This document shows, piece after piece, positions 26,043-38,721 of a stretch of 64,000 bases of DNA. The DNA is taken from NCBI RefSeq assembly GCF_037975245.1, contig NC_092576.1:19430111-19494110 (forward strand), in the 5' to 3' direction. A model generated the notes under the pieces. That model had not been told where the DNA came from and ran no database searches. It saw only the letters and a program-made list of their open reading frames with translations. The DNA comes from Apostichopus japonicus (Eukaryota > Echinodermata > Holothuroidea > Aspidochirotida > Stichopodidae). The position numbers and the translations under genes were made by a program. Within the stretch, counting starts at the first letter, position 1. Every line of letters starts with the position of its first letter.

Positions 26043-27019
26043 AAGAATTGTCTGGTATAGGCCTTAGAAAGTTACCTTCAAAAACGATAAATAATTTTCC
26101 AAACATGTTACCAATATATGAGAACGCTAATGTTGCGTTTGGCAGAGAAACGATTTTTTAATCGCTTAGGATGGATATTTCAATTACATTTTGAACAGTT
26201 ACGAACGTGACGTCATCTTCGAAAATGCAGATTGCGACATAACCCACGCTCCATACAGTCCTTACAGAAATCACAATAAAAAAACTTAATTTTCGTTGAA
26301 ATTCCTTTTGAATTATATATGGTTTTTTTTTTTAAATCGTTAAGCCGTCATAGATGTTGTGCATCGGTGATTACGTGAAGATAAGTTTGAACAGCAGACT
26401 CTTCGTTGTTTACATTGCGCTGTTCATCTCAAATGCGAAGAAAGTTTGCATGTGTAGGCTACTATAACGTTTACAATCGGCCAGTTCTGCGAAGCCTAAG
26501 CTTCTCGGTACTACATTCTGCTCTGACATCGATTCCGTCAAGTCTCATCTGTCGATGTTCCAAATTCTTTTCAAGCTTCCTTTTACTGTAAAGCTAATAC
26601 GTGAATTTCATTTCAACGAATTCGAAGAACGGTTTAAGAACTGTTGTTTTAGTGTGAGAGTGTATTATGTGCAACGATATGTACGTACCAACTGGGAATG
26701 ATAGGCTGTATACGTACGTTAGCGATGTGTACGTAATACATAATAGGCAATCCCCTGTGCGTGTACACGCGAGAGTGTAGTTGCTGCGGAAATCAGAGTG
26801 CTAACGTCAAGTCGCTCGTTTTGCCTATTTGCCTGCAACACGTCATTCACGAAATTGATGCGTTCTAACAAACAATGCTTTTGGTGAGAAACTAGTGAAC
26901 TGGTAAATCAGATTTCTACAAGAAGAAAACGTCGAATGGGGATAATTTTTACATGGTTAGAAAGAGAAAAATAAGAACTACAAGGACAATGTATCCAAAT
27001 CTTCCACCAGACAATTCCT
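26043..27019. mobile_element. TTAA-flanked MITE, complete copy (977 bp)
   Basis: The element is bounded by TTAA at 26039-26042 and 27020-27023. Its ends are inverted: AAGAATTGTCTGGT on the left and AGGAATTGTCTGGTGGAAG in reverse complement on the right. The interior has no transposase. TTAA target duplication points to a piggyBac- or Kolobok-type mobiliser (family knowledge). The same family is at 42542-43554 in opposite orientation, truncated at 35830-36460, and as an end stub at 46252-46314. Confidence 0.85.
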
Positions 27020-28036
27020 TTAATCTATGCAAGGAAATACCGTCATAGAATATGATCCTTTTATTTACACTGAAGTGAGGTGAAATCTAAAGTGATGGGC
27101 TTGACGAAAAGCTCTGAAAATGGGATTTTCCTACAGATAGATTGTCTGTAAGGCAAATCCTGCGAGATTAGACTAATAAAGGATTTGATGATGGGGTTGT
27201 AATCGGTCACAAACAGAACGCTGACTTGTAATTTTATAAGTGCCCATAGTTCCATCTGCTAGCCCTTAAAAAATGCCCTGTACGATAAGCTGGTGAGGTT
27301 AAATGACGTTCAAGAAATATCCAGTTACATAGATGTTCGTAATCACGTGGGCCGGTGCAAATGAGTTTCAGTCTGTCTGAATTATTGGCAGACTTTAAGT
27401 AATATCATTCTTAAGACTACGTGGTTGAAAGCTCTGTAAATGTAAATGCACGTAAATATCAGTAGGCTTATAATAATAAAACTATCCATATTTACCAGTG
27501 CATCCAAAGTATTAAGCTTTTGGAGTTTAGACACTTCTGTGGAACACTTTATATTGTCATGGAATGAATAAACAGTTCAAGTTCAAGTTAATTGCGCGTT
27601 TCTCAGCGACCGTTTAGCCAGACAAAAAATATCGTCACTGTTTGTGTAATAATGTTATGTAAGTGGAAACACAGATATCACTTCCTGGTCCGATTAACTT
27701 TACACTTGGTAGATATGGGCCTAGGTATGAGTTGTAGAGCCTGCATGACGAATGACGTCATATATGGTCTAAGGTCAAACGCCAAAGAACCAAATATCAC
27801 GTATACTCGTAAGCCAAAATAACTACAGTAACTATAATGACTATACATAACCATCTGAGTAATATACAAATAACCAAAATAAAACTGATCTTGAACTATG
27901 AATCAGAGACATGATATACGGAGCAGTTATCTTTTTCTCCCTCAAACCAGATTGGGTCGGTTTGAGAGTTTACTTGCGGTTTGGACATTTCCAAACTTGC
28001 CCCCGTCACCCCAGTCTCTTCATGCGGCATCAAGTT

Positions 28037-31000
28037 TTAAGTACCCATGGTAATGTTAAGTATAACAGAGATTGTTATCAAGATTAAACCAATAACAAGA
28101 GAAATCAAAGACAACTTTTTTGCTTTTGCTGCAGCGTCTTGGGCCCCATCTACATCCCCACGGTTGAAAAGATCTTTGACCTGAAAAAAAAGACAGAGGA
28201 TAGTAGTGAATGAAGAAAGTTGTAAACAGAATAATAAAAGAATGGTCCAGGTCAAAATTTGATATGTTTAAGAGGAACATAATCTACGCACTCTAGTTCA
28301 ATTTGCATTTAATTCCTTTGCACCGTTTTTGAGATATTGACAGTTGAAGTTGCCACCTTTATTACCAAAAGTGAAATTGGAGCAAACAGGTGTTACGTCA
28401 TAGTTACACACTGACAAATAATGTTTTGACCTGGACTATTCTTTAAACGTGCCAGAACGCGTCTGGTATAATGAGTTTTTTATGATTCATAACAACGATA
28501 AACCATATCAAGTGACTTCCTCTTTCGTCTGTTCCTTTCTTGAACTCTTTAACAATCGATAGGTGCAGAAAGCTAATCAATTCCTTCATTTAAAAGTCAC
28601 AATCAATCAATATATTGAAAACGATATAGGGTTGGAGAAAAACGTAACTCTTTTGTGTTTTATGTTTGCCAAATCCAAATACTTGAATAACGCATTGGTT
28701 TCATTAGATTTTATGACTAAATATATTAATTATAGTTAATTAGAGATATATACCCGAGTCACTGGGTTATAGTAGCTTATATCTTACCTTTGACCGAGTG
28801 CCGTGCCCATGATTCCAAAGGTGGTTGGGAGGGGACTTAAAGTTTGCACCGACTGATCTAAATATAAGGGGCTGAACTTTCACCGAAGTACCAGAGGCGT
28901 ATGAAATATTTAATAATGGAGTGGGGTGCCCTCTGATAATTGAGGGCGACATTTATGTGAGGTGGCCTCCCCCTATAGATTTGTTTTGTCATTCTAGATG
29001 TCAAGTATTGCATTCTGTTACATGCTAAGATTATACTTTAGGGCTATAAGTAGCTCTAAACAGAAAAATAAAAGTATACTACAAAATACCGTAAAGAACT
29101 CGTGCATGCCTTCTAGTCGCAACCTTATACTGCAGGATTTTTGCAATAGATTAGTAAATTTCTTGACAGGCGTTATTTCATTTCATTTTCGTAGAGTATA
29201 AGGATTAAAGCGGATAAATCACTTACTCTGCTAGAAAACACAATCGCTGCGATACCAGTGGGAAGGAAACAGCATATCGTTACAAAAATAGCTAGAGCCA
29301 TGTAATTATTAGGCTCAACTTGAGAATCACGAGGGATAGTTACTGTGGTTGGAGTCACCTAGAGAAAACACATAATTTATCATTGGTTAAGAGATACAGT
29401 TGTCATTTTATTGTGATATAATGTAGGCCTATGTAAACTTACCGCGATATTGATTTAATTTCAAACATTGAGGTGAGATACACTCTGATGTAAGCTTCAT
29501 GTTTGAAACATTGTTAACATTGAGCAAAGAAAAGAACGTTTGTAATGTAACGTTTGTAATGGTAACACATGCACGCATGATTATACAACGTGTTTAACGT
29601 TACTCTTTAACAGTCATATTTATTGTGCAGCCTAACAGACAGAATTTATTACAAATGGAGGCTTTATAAAATCCAACAATTTCTCAAATGGGAAAATCCC
29701 CTCCCCCCCACCAACTTTCACACATGTAATCCCGACCCTTGGTTCAATTATAAAATCATCAGGTCGTTTGGTTTTACTGTTTTGTCTTACTACTACCACT
29801 GTACAGTTAAGTGATACAATTGATTTGTTTCATCGATTACATCAGCTTTTATAAAGAAACCTTCGTGGATGTGTATGTACATCAACTCACCCAGGTCGTT
29901 TTAGGTTATTATTATTATTAATGAATAAAAGCTTTGTTAAACATCCGACTTCCTGAATCACAGCTGAATCACACAAAACTTCTTGGATGCATATTTAAAT
30001 ATGATTGTTTTGTTTTTTCTTGATCTCTTTAAATGCAATATCGTTCAATTGTTTAAAACTTCCTCTTAACACCTACTATCTACTCACACATGCATGTCAC
30101 ATACTTACCCTTGACTTACCATGGTGAGTGATACAATTGATTTGTTTCATCTATTACATCAACTTCAATAAGGAAACCTTCGTGGATGTGTATGTACATA
30201 AACTCACCAGGTCGTTTTAAGATATTTATTATTATTGTTAATGTATAATAGCCTTGTTAAACATCCGACTTCCTGAATCACAGCTGAATCACACAAAAGT
30301 TCTTGGATGCGTATTTAAATATAATTGTTTAATTTGTTTTAGGGGTTGTTTTGCTCTCTTTAAATGCAATATCGTTCAATTGTCTACAACTTCCTCTTAA
30401 CACCTACTATCTACTCACACATGCATGTCACATACTTACCCCTGACTTGCCATGCTGAGGATTTGGATCTGAAAATAACAAGAAAAGCTACTAATTTTTA
30501 AACTGGCGAAATTGAACGAGATATAAATTGTCCAGTGTAATCGTTAATACAAATGGAGGTTGGGTGTGGGGGGGGGGGGGGGAGTATCTGTCATTCGTAT
30601 GAGCGACGAAGGTACTTATCTGCTTTAATGATATGAAAGATTTAGTAATGACTGGAAACGGCAAGAAGAATGGGTGATAACGGGGTGGGGTGGGGGACAA
30701 GGGGATGGATAAAGAATTGTAACGGAGAATATTGAAGGCACAGGGGATGAAAAGGAACTATAACGGAGAATGGGAGGGTCAAGGGGATAGATAAATAACC
30801 GTAACGGAAGACATGGGAGGGACAAGGGTATGGATAAGGATTCGTAACGAGAAATGGGAGGGAGAAGGGGGTGGATGAGGAACCGTAACGGAGAATGGAG
30901 GAGGGAAAAGGGGATGCATAATGACCATAACGGAGGACAGGGGAGGGACAAGGGGATAGATAAAGAACCGTAAAGGAGTATGTGGGAGGAATAAGGGGAG

Positions 31001-33012
31001 GAATGAGGAACCGTAACGGAGGATGAGGGAGGGACTAGAGGAGGAATGAGGAACCGTAACGGAGAGTGGGGGAGGGACAAGGGGAGGAATGAGGAACCGT
31101 AACGGAGAGTGGCGGAGGGACAAGGGGATGGATAAGGAATCGTAACGGAGAATAAGACGGACATGGAATGGATAAAGAGAGAGGCATACGACTCTTCCGG
31201 GCAAATAAGTGGGTAGAGACTGTTGTCAGGATCTTGGAGGTAAAATACATTATATCTTATATATTACATTAAATACCTGCCGCGGTATACATTCGACAAC
31301 GTAGTGATTCTACAACAACCAGTAGACACTGAATTCAATATTAATTGATCAATTATCTACGCCCCTCCTCTTCTATGAAAACCAGGCTGAAAAGTGTCCC
31401 TTTTGATAATAAGAGTGTACCTTTTTGTAATTTTTGTAATATTAAAAAGTACTCATGCAGCAATGACAACATACATGTTCTGCTATAATGCTTAACTTAT
31501 AACGGCAGCTCAATAGGGCCATGACAATTTTTTTTTTCGTTTTTCCGACTATTTTGTCGATTTTTTTAGTTAAAATTTCGTATGTTTGAGTTACACATAT
31601 GTTTTTCTAACTTGTTTTCGTTTTTATGGCTTTTTGTTACGCTTCTTAAACTTGTTTTTTCGTCTTTTTAGGCTTTTATTTTCGCTTATCAGACTTTCTT
31701 TTTTCGTTTTTCAGACTTTTTTTCTTGACCCTGTACCATTGGTGCAGTATGTATAATGTGTTGTTTTTATGTTTTTTTCTCGACGCACCTTTTATCAGCA
31801 TGGAACCAAAATGAAAACTCATATATGATTTGAAATTTGAAACGCAGTTTGCCTCAAACTTGCCTTATCAGAAAAACGAACAAAAAACGAAAAAGTTTGA
31901 ATATCCGAGCCTGAAATAAAATGTAAACAATTGCTTCCTAGACAAGCTAGCAGCCATTGCAGCAGTACTTTTACATTGACCATAGACAGGCGAAGCGTTT
32001 TGGCTTTCCTTGTTACAACGCGAATGCAAACACATTGCAAGTATAGGCTAGGCAAAGTCGGAAAAACGGGGGAAAAATTTCAGAAAACCAAGAAAAAAAA
32101 TCAGAAAAACGGGGGGAAAAGTCAGAAATACGAGAAAAAAGGGCAGAAGAACCAAAAAAAAAGTCAGTAAAACGATTTCCTTTTTTTTTTGGGGGGGGGG
32201 ATTATGGCCCTATTGAGCTGCCGTAATTTATTGCATTGAAAAAAATGTTTGCAAGAAATATCTTCTATATCTATGCAGGTGGGCCACGATACCTGCCCGC
32301 TGGCTGTTACGTTACGGGGCTTCTTACTATAAATGTGTGAGTTTCTAATAGGACTCATTTATCAGAGACTTTTGAGATAAGTTTTGTTGTTTGTTCGCTT
32401 AATCAAAATTAGAAGAAATAACTTATATATTCGTGCAGGTGGACCACGATAACTGCCCACTGACTGTCACGTTAAATGGCACCTTATTGTACATGCTGCT
32501 TGTTCGCTCAATCAAAATTGGAAGGGTGTGTTAAATCTCAGTGCAGGGTGCCTCTATAATTTTTGCTTTCTGTTTTCGATAAATTTTGATTAAAAAATTA
32601 ATATCAGGCTAGTTTTAATGCTTATTAACATTTACAGTTATAACATTTGCGATCGAGTGGTTGAAAGAGTAAAATGTAAGTTTTCAAACAATGGTCATTA
32701 CAATTAAAAGTTACCTAAAACTTTGACAGTTTTGGATGTCGATGAAAAAAGTCTCTCATATATGCAGATTCTGATTATATTAGCTTAGTACATATCTGGA
32801 ATCATAAGAATATACTCAAAGCGGTTACACAACTCAGATGATGGAAGAATCCTATTCCTCTCACTGCCTGCGTTGTTCTTATCAACTTGTTTTCAACAAA
32901 TGAAACACAACCCATGCAATTAATAACGGTTTTATCATATTGTTGACCAATGTATTATAAAGCTTTTGACTTATTTCCATGCAAGGAATTAAAGTTGTTA
33001 CTCACCATACAT
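28037..33012 (-). CDS. R1: short CD225/dispanin-family transmembrane protein
   Basis: Four exons read on minus with frame-preserving GT-AG junctions: 33012-33006 (ATGTATG), 30468-30440 (DPNPQHGKSG), 29358-29227, 28180-28037, for about 103 residues. The core has [21 protein letters not shown] with the double cysteine, then SSRVKDLFNRGDVDGAQDAA, then a second helix ISLVIGLILITISVILNI. It lacks the proline-rich repeats and PPPY motif of F genes. The first exon is 2.5 kb upstream; it is supported because R2 and the right arm have the same 7-nt exon and donor. It is convergent with F1. Likely a membrane microdomain or fusion-modulating protein by family; its actual role is unknown. Confidence 0.83.
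29808..30440 (-). repeat. ~312-bp tandem duplication containing exon 2 and a decayed exon 2
   Basis: Unit A (about 29808-30123) and unit B (about 30124-30440) are close copies. Unit B ends in the functional 29-nt exon 2 of R1 with its donor. Unit A retains a donor-like CTTACC and part of the exon (near 30108-30122) but has lost the acceptor side. R2 has the same arrangement, where the spare donor near 49691 reads CTAAC and is broken. Confidence 0.75.
30660..31165. repeat. ~42-bp minisatellite in R1 intron 1
   Basis: The unit is close to GGAGGGACAAGGGG followed by ATGGATAAGGAACCGTAACG and GAGAATGG, about a dozen copies with indels. A shorter related array is at 50165-50560 in R2 intron 1. Relic units occur at 35240-35415 and 60215-60290. 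Long proline/serine-rich ORFs on minus are translation of the repeat in several frames and are not genes. Confidence 0.9.
31501..32225. mobile_element. Foldback element with ACGGCAGCTCAATAGGGCCAT termini, copy in R1 intron 1
   Basis: The terminal inverted repeats match: ACGGCAGCTCAATAGGGCCAT at 31502-31522 and its reverse complement at about 32203-32224. Inside each end, degenerate arrays of (C)AGAAAAACGAAAAAA units run in opposite orientation, so the whole element can fold. The middle (31740-32050) is unique and non-coding. The orthologous copy in R2 is at 53961-54783. Confidence 0.8.
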
Positions 33013-33219
33013 CACGGGAACGTTTTCAGGCAAAGAGTATAAGCTGCTGTTAGTATGTTTAATTTCGTTGTGAACTAGTTTACATAGTGAGTGGTTTAAA
33101 TATATTTAGGATTATCTTGCTGGCGGCAAATTCGTGTGTCTTCTTAAACAAAACGAAAATGGAAAGGGGAAGTATTAACAATGTCGTACTATGCCGGCTA
33201 TTCATTGTAAACTATCAAT

Positions 33220-33235
33220 TACGTCACTTCCTCTT
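33220..33235 (-). promoter_or_regulatory. Candidate ETS-CRE composite site upstream of R1
   Basis: On minus the sequence reads GAGGAAGTGACGTAA, an ETS-like GGAAGT overlapping a CRE-like TGACGT, about 210 bp upstream of the R1 start codon. The same word is kept at 55856-55870 (R2) and 63650-63664 (right arm). GAAA-rich sequence (CGAAAATGGAAAGG) lies near 33154-33167. Function is inferred only from motif and conservation among the copies. Confidence 0.4.
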
Positions 33236-33529
33236 CAGCAGAAAACAATGGTGTTCGTGAGACATTGAGGGAAGAATTTTCAGGTAACCAATAAGCTATT
33301 TTACAACGAATTTCAAAATCTGTTGTTACCAGACTTGATCTTTATACTGCTACAGAAAAAAAGGTAAATGTCGAAATCATGCTTCTTTGATTTACCATTA
33401 ATCGCCCATGAAACGATGGAACTACATGTATGAAATACAAAATATTATAGCCCCAATTTTGATGGTGTCACACAACAGTGTTCACCTCTGGCGGTTCTAT
33501 ACACATTATTACATCTCAAATTCTATAAT

Positions 33530-33968
33530 TCGAATTATTGTTATATCTCTAATTCGAATTCGTGATGTATCTCTAGTTCTTTTGGATATCTCTTATTCGA
33601 GTTATTGATATTTCTAATTCAATTTTGGATATCTCTAATTATTTTGGTACCTCGAATATAATTTAGGATTTATTTATTTCGAATTTGGATTCGCGAACTC
33701 TTTTCTTGATATCTCTAATTCAAGTTTGGATATCGTGAATTCAATTTGAGATATCTTAGATAAATTTCCCTGCTTAATATCTTTAATTTATTTCTTGATA
33801 TCCTAAATTTTGAGATATCTTAAATAAACTTCAAGATATCGAAAATGCAATATCTGATATCTCAAATTTATTTGAGGATATCTGAAAACAATTACAGATA
33901 TCTTAAATTAGTTTGAGATATCTGAAATTAATTGTAGATATCTCGAATTAAATTGAAGATATCTGTAG
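33530..33968. repeat. GATATC-palindrome array, R1 upstream copy
   Basis: About twenty GATATC-centred units with AAATTNAATT-like spacers, at a period near 20-22 bp. Each unit is itself nearly palindromic. Paralogous arrays are at 56165-56585 and, inverted, at 62935-63352. No ORF crosses it. It lies 0.5-1 kb upstream of the R-type first exon in every copy. Confidence 0.85.
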
Positions 33969-34559
33969 TTTTTGAATAAATTTGAACACGGCGTTTCATA
34001 CGTACTTGTTAAGTTTTTATTTCTCTGAAAATTTACACAAACGTTTCAATGCCATGGATATCCCGGATTGAAAAATATGGTTGGAATAAATATTTTGTAC
34101 GTTTCTAATGTTTTGTGATGATTATTATTTATTTTATTACTTTTTTTTACTGTTAATTCACATATATATATTCATAACTCTTAAAAGTTCAAAATTAAGC
34201 AAAAGAAAAAGAAAGAGACACAAAAACAAGTTTCCTGTCAATGTATAATGGAAACACTTTCAAAATGGGTTTTAATTTCATTCTTGCAAAGAGATAATTT
34301 CTTTGTCAAAGGTAAACGATTGATTAACGTACTGTAAATTTTCTGCAATAGCAGATGTTACTCTACACCACATTCCGTGAGCATGTTCAAGGAGAGAATT
34401 CATCGGCAACAGCATACTGAGTGACGTCATCATGACTTTGTGAGTGTTTCCTTCTATGTTTCAAATTGACGATTATAAAGGATTTCATTTTTTCCACATG
34501 AACTAAAAGCTAACAGAACAAAAATTAGTGTCTGCTAGAGATACAGGAACTGTTCATGC

Positions 34560-35053
34560 TGCCAGTTCCCGTGTTTTGAAGTAGTATATATGAGAGGACC
34601 TTATCCTCGCTGTTGAATAAACCAGGTAACCTGAAACAAACAGAAGCTAGTAGTTAATGAAGAAAGTTGTACAAGAAAAAAGACTTAAAGGTGCTAAAAC
34701 GCGTCTGTTATTCATGAGTCATAACAATGACAAAACCATATTGAGTGACTTCCTCTTTCGTTTGTGCCTTTCATGACTCTTTAACAATCGATAGGCGGAG
34801 AACGCTAATCAATTCCTTCAATTAAAAGTCAACATCAATCAATATATTAAAAACGATATATTGGGCAGGAGAAGAACGTAATGCTTTTGGCTTTTATGTT
34901 TGCCTTGTGTAAAGTTGTCAAATGCAAATACTTGAATAAAGCATTAGTTTCGTTAAATTTTATGACTAAATATATAAAAAGAACGTAACTCCCTTAGCTT
35001 GTATGATTGCCTTGTGTTAAATTGTATTACGTTATATATTAAATATAGTTAAT

Positions 35054-35106
<53 letters not shown>

Positions 35107-35460
35107 GTCACTGTCTTACCACATATCTTACCTTAGACCGAGTAACGTGCCCGTGATTTCCAAGGTGAGAGAGACAAACTCAAAGTTAGCACCGACTGAT
35201 CTAGTTACATGGGTGCTTAACGTTGATGGAAGTACCCAGAGGCGTATGAAGGATTAAATAATGGAGGGATGTATGAAGAACTGTAACGGATATAGAGAGG
35301 GGGGCCACTGTAATGGATGAGGTACTGTAACGGAGAAAGAGGGAGGGACAAGGGGATGGATAAGGAAGCGTAACGGAGAAAGGGGAAGGAACTGTGACGG
35401 AGAATGGGGGAGGCGCTTTCACTCAACTACGGGGTATTCGCTTCAGTAAACTTTGGATAT
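34560..35460 (-). pseudogene. Relic of an R-type dispanin gene (decayed last exon plus intron 3)
   Basis: The DNA at 34640-35460 matches R1 intron 3 (about 28190-28930), including the TTTAACAATCGATAGG and ATCAATCAATATATT blocks. At its end, a kept acceptor (TTTGTTTCAG on minus) is followed by GTTACCTGGTTTATTCAACAGCG from 34630 downward, which aligns with the start of the R1 last exon but has lost the VKDLFNRGD reading. A (TA)n tract interrupts it near 35057-35101. This shows a third ancestral R copy upstream of R1. Confidence 0.65.
35057..35101. repeat. (TA)n microsatellite
   Basis: Short TA tract inside the R relic. The paralogous site near 60060 lacks the expansion. Confidence 0.9.
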
Positions 35461-35829
35461 CCTGAAATCGTTGAAACAAAAGAAAACAAAGAAAATGTGT
35501 TTTCTTCAATAAGCATTTTTTTTTTTATTAACAAACACTTGAATAGATCTTAAACTGTTTGTGAAGTATAAATTGAAACATCACGACAGTAAGAAATATG
35601 ACCCATAATTTTGAAATTATACTCCCGGTAATTTGAGCAACTTTTCACAAAATGCAATAAGGAAGGCAATCATTAAGTTTGTCTTATGTTCTTCAATTAT
35701 AACCACAGCAATTTAGTATAGCATTAAACAAAATGAATACTTGTTCTACCTGAAGACATAAAACACCTTTGATATTCTTATCAAAACAGGATTGATTGGA
35801 CCTAACCAACAACAAATGTAAACAAACTG

Positions 35830-36460
35830 AAAGGAAATGTCTGGTAGCCATTTGAAGTCACCTTAAAAAAACGTCAATTTTCACAAACATGTTTATATAG
35901 TATGAGAACGCTAATATTGCCTTTGACAGCGAAACGATTTTTCAATCCTTTTTAGATGGATATTTCAAATATACTTTGAACAGTAGCGAACGTGACCTTA
36001 TCTGGGCAAATCCAGATTGCGAAATAACCCACGCTGCATACATCCCCTACAGTAATCACAACTTAAACCGCGTTTGAATACAGATTAATTTCTTCCTATA
36101 ATTTTCGGTGAAATTGTTTATAAATTAAATATGTTTAAAAAAATATCTCTAAACCGTTATATATGTAGTGCATCGGTGATTTCGTGGTCCTTGTGTAACA
36201 CAAGACTCTTGTTCGAACAGCAGAAGAGTAGACTCTTCGTTGTTTACATTGCGCTGTCCATGCAGCTCCAAAGCGAAGAATGTTCGCATGTAGGCTACCG
36301 TAAAGTTTGCTATCGGAAAGTTCTAGGAAGCCCAAGCTTCCCGATACTACATTCTGCTTTGACATCGTTTCCGCCATTTTTCACCTTTCGAAGTTCCAAA
36401 TACTTTTCAAGCTTCCTTTTAATTTTCCTTATTGGAATGACAATAACAATAGTTTACTTA
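35830..36460. mobile_element. Truncated TTAA-family MITE
   Basis: It begins with an AAGGAAATGTCTGGT end at about 35830 and shares interior blocks with 26100-26590, for example GAGAACGCTAAT, ATAACCCACGCT, GTGCATCGGTGATT and TTTTCAAGCTTCCTTTTA. It lacks the far end and passes straight into the deleted F copy. The two ORFs of 114 and 80 aa across it are shadows. Confidence 0.75.
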
Positions 36461-36464
36461 ACGC

Positions 36465-38460
36465 AACTACAATAACGTCTTCTCAAATGGAATCGTCGAT
36501 ACCATACTAGAAAAATACATTACCACTATATAGTTTCTTTTCAATCGTACTTACACATAACGATAACGTACCACGGCTGAATATAACATTCCTATAACAC
36601 ATTCGCAGCGTCACTGTTCTCACCAATTGGCAGGTTTTACTGAGTGCGAGGACATTATTCATTATGACTGGTAAGTTTGTAAATAAAAATGAAATAGTGA
36701 ATAATTTGTTAACATTAAACTGTAGAAACCAAGTGTACTTACATACGTATGATACATAATTCATGCCATGTAACATTTACATACTTTTGCTTTGCCACTG
36801 GATAATAGTTAAGCGGAGAATTGCCCTTCAGACATATGACTCCTACACTACGGGAAAACAACTATGACGATGACGATTGCAGGACCGTTGACGGTTATTA
36901 TGGTGATGATAATGACGGTACAAAGACGACTGCTATGACGATATTGATGACTATGACGATGAAGGTGACAATAACGATTACAATGCCGATAAAAGATGAC
37001 TATGACGACGATCATGTCAATGACGACTACGATGACGATGACGATGACAATAGATTTAATGAATATTTTAATACGTAAAGCTTAACACTGTCTTCCTTTC
37101 AAGTGATAAAATGTCTTTTTTTATATTTTTGTGTTTATTTCTTGTCAAGGTGAGGAGCCTGTTCAGTAGTGGTGACATACAAGGTGCAGAGCAAGCGTCT
37201 CAAAGAGCTAAGTTGTGTTCGGCGATCTTTCTTGTCATTGGTATTGTTTGGATCGTTATTAACGTGATGTTTCGAGTTGCAGCTGCCGCCGCCTCCTCCT
37301 CCTCTTACTGCTAAGATTGATGTAGACGTATGGAAGACAATTAATATCTCATTATTCGCTCCTTTTTTTCTCTATCTTTTACATTTTATTTGTTATAAAA
37401 TATACTATTCAGATGTTACATATTTGTTTCTTAAGCACACCGATTGAAGAAAGTAAATTTTAAAATGCTTTCGTTGATTCAAAATAGTTAGACTGAATGT
37501 GAATCAGATTATCCTTTATGACATAGTATTTAATAATAATAATGATATTTAATGTTAATGTTAAAACAGACAGAAAACTTCATTTGTACTTGAATGCAGA
37601 GAAAATAATACAAGGTAAAGATTGATTTTTTTCATGTCAACATCAGCTAAATATCAAAAATTAGGGCAACTTAAACCAAGGAAGCTAATTCATTTCTCAG
37701 TTACAGTCGAACATATTTCTATGAATTACATAGTTTTGTACAGAAAAAAATGATGTTATAATAATCCATGCTACCTTTACTGATGGGAGTCCCTTTATTT
37801 TCTTAACATTGAAATATGTTAATGTAACCAATCTGTCTGTGTGAATGATTATGTAGAACAGACGATACTGAAACCATCGAACAGGAACTTCAATGGAACA
37901 ACAACAATTAAAAGGAATACTGCAGTAAACATTCAATATTCTCTTGTAAGTATTAGTTGTTTCCGAGCACTTCAAATAACATTTACGTTATGGATGACAC
38001 GATGACTGGAGTAAACGATCGTAGATAGATAACTTTCGAAAACCCAGCCAGAAAATAGAACATTGTAAAAACTATTTACAGGATTACAAATGTTGTAACT
38101 AATTTTATCAATGACCAATTTCCAAGATGCCTTAATTGAGTTGACTTAGTCGTGATATTACAGAGAGTGAAAACTAATTCCAGAAAGATTCTCAATACAT
38201 TTCAATGGTAGAAAGTTACCATTAGGAGTAAATATATCGTTAAAAAAGTCTTCATTTTTTATCCAATGTTGATAATCAAATGTTTTTTAACCCCTCCCCC
38301 CTTTACCTTTTTTACAGTACTATGTCATTTTTGTTTCCATGATCATTGACAAAAAGACTAGAGTTTATTGTTTTATTGGTATTTTATCTGTTTTTCTCTT
38401 TTTCAATGTGATGTATAGTTGCTGTAGTACTTGTAAACTTGTTTGTTATTACAGCGTTTT
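36465..38460 (+). pseudogene. Internally deleted F-type dispanin copy (exons 1 and 4 only)
   Basis: The left part matches the F1 promoter, first exon (36664-36670, ATGACTG with donor GTAAGT) and start of intron 1 through the GATGAC run. It then jumps to the end of F1 intron 3 and exon 4 (37150-37314, [17 protein letters not shown] and a helix ending in an Ala/Ser-rich tail SSSSYC). Exons 2 and 3 are gone. Joining exon 1 to exon 4 would be out of phase and stop at once, so it cannot make a family protein alone. Exon 1 with its promoter could still serve F2 as an alternative start. Its 3' flank to about 38460 matches 16590-18180. Confidence 0.8.
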
Positions 38461-38567
38461 CTATGAATTAATTGATGGACGTGATAAACGAAGAAAGCGC
38501 AAAAACGGAAAAAATTTCTAATTAGAAAAACACACCAAATCATACGCAAAATGTGATTTAAAAAAAA

Positions 38568-38721
<154 letters not shown>

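Noticed and set aside
28056-28280. 74-aa minus ORF overlapping the R1 last exon, and its twin at 47373-47594
   Set aside because: Out of frame with the CD225 reading; it is a shadow of the last exon.
30625-31250. Long Pro/Ser-rich ORFs on minus (up to 179 aa) that look like repetitive secreted proteins
   Set aside because: They are translation of the 42-bp minisatellite inside R1 intron 1, open in several frames at once, and the same happens at 50166-50597. No splice or start context supports them.
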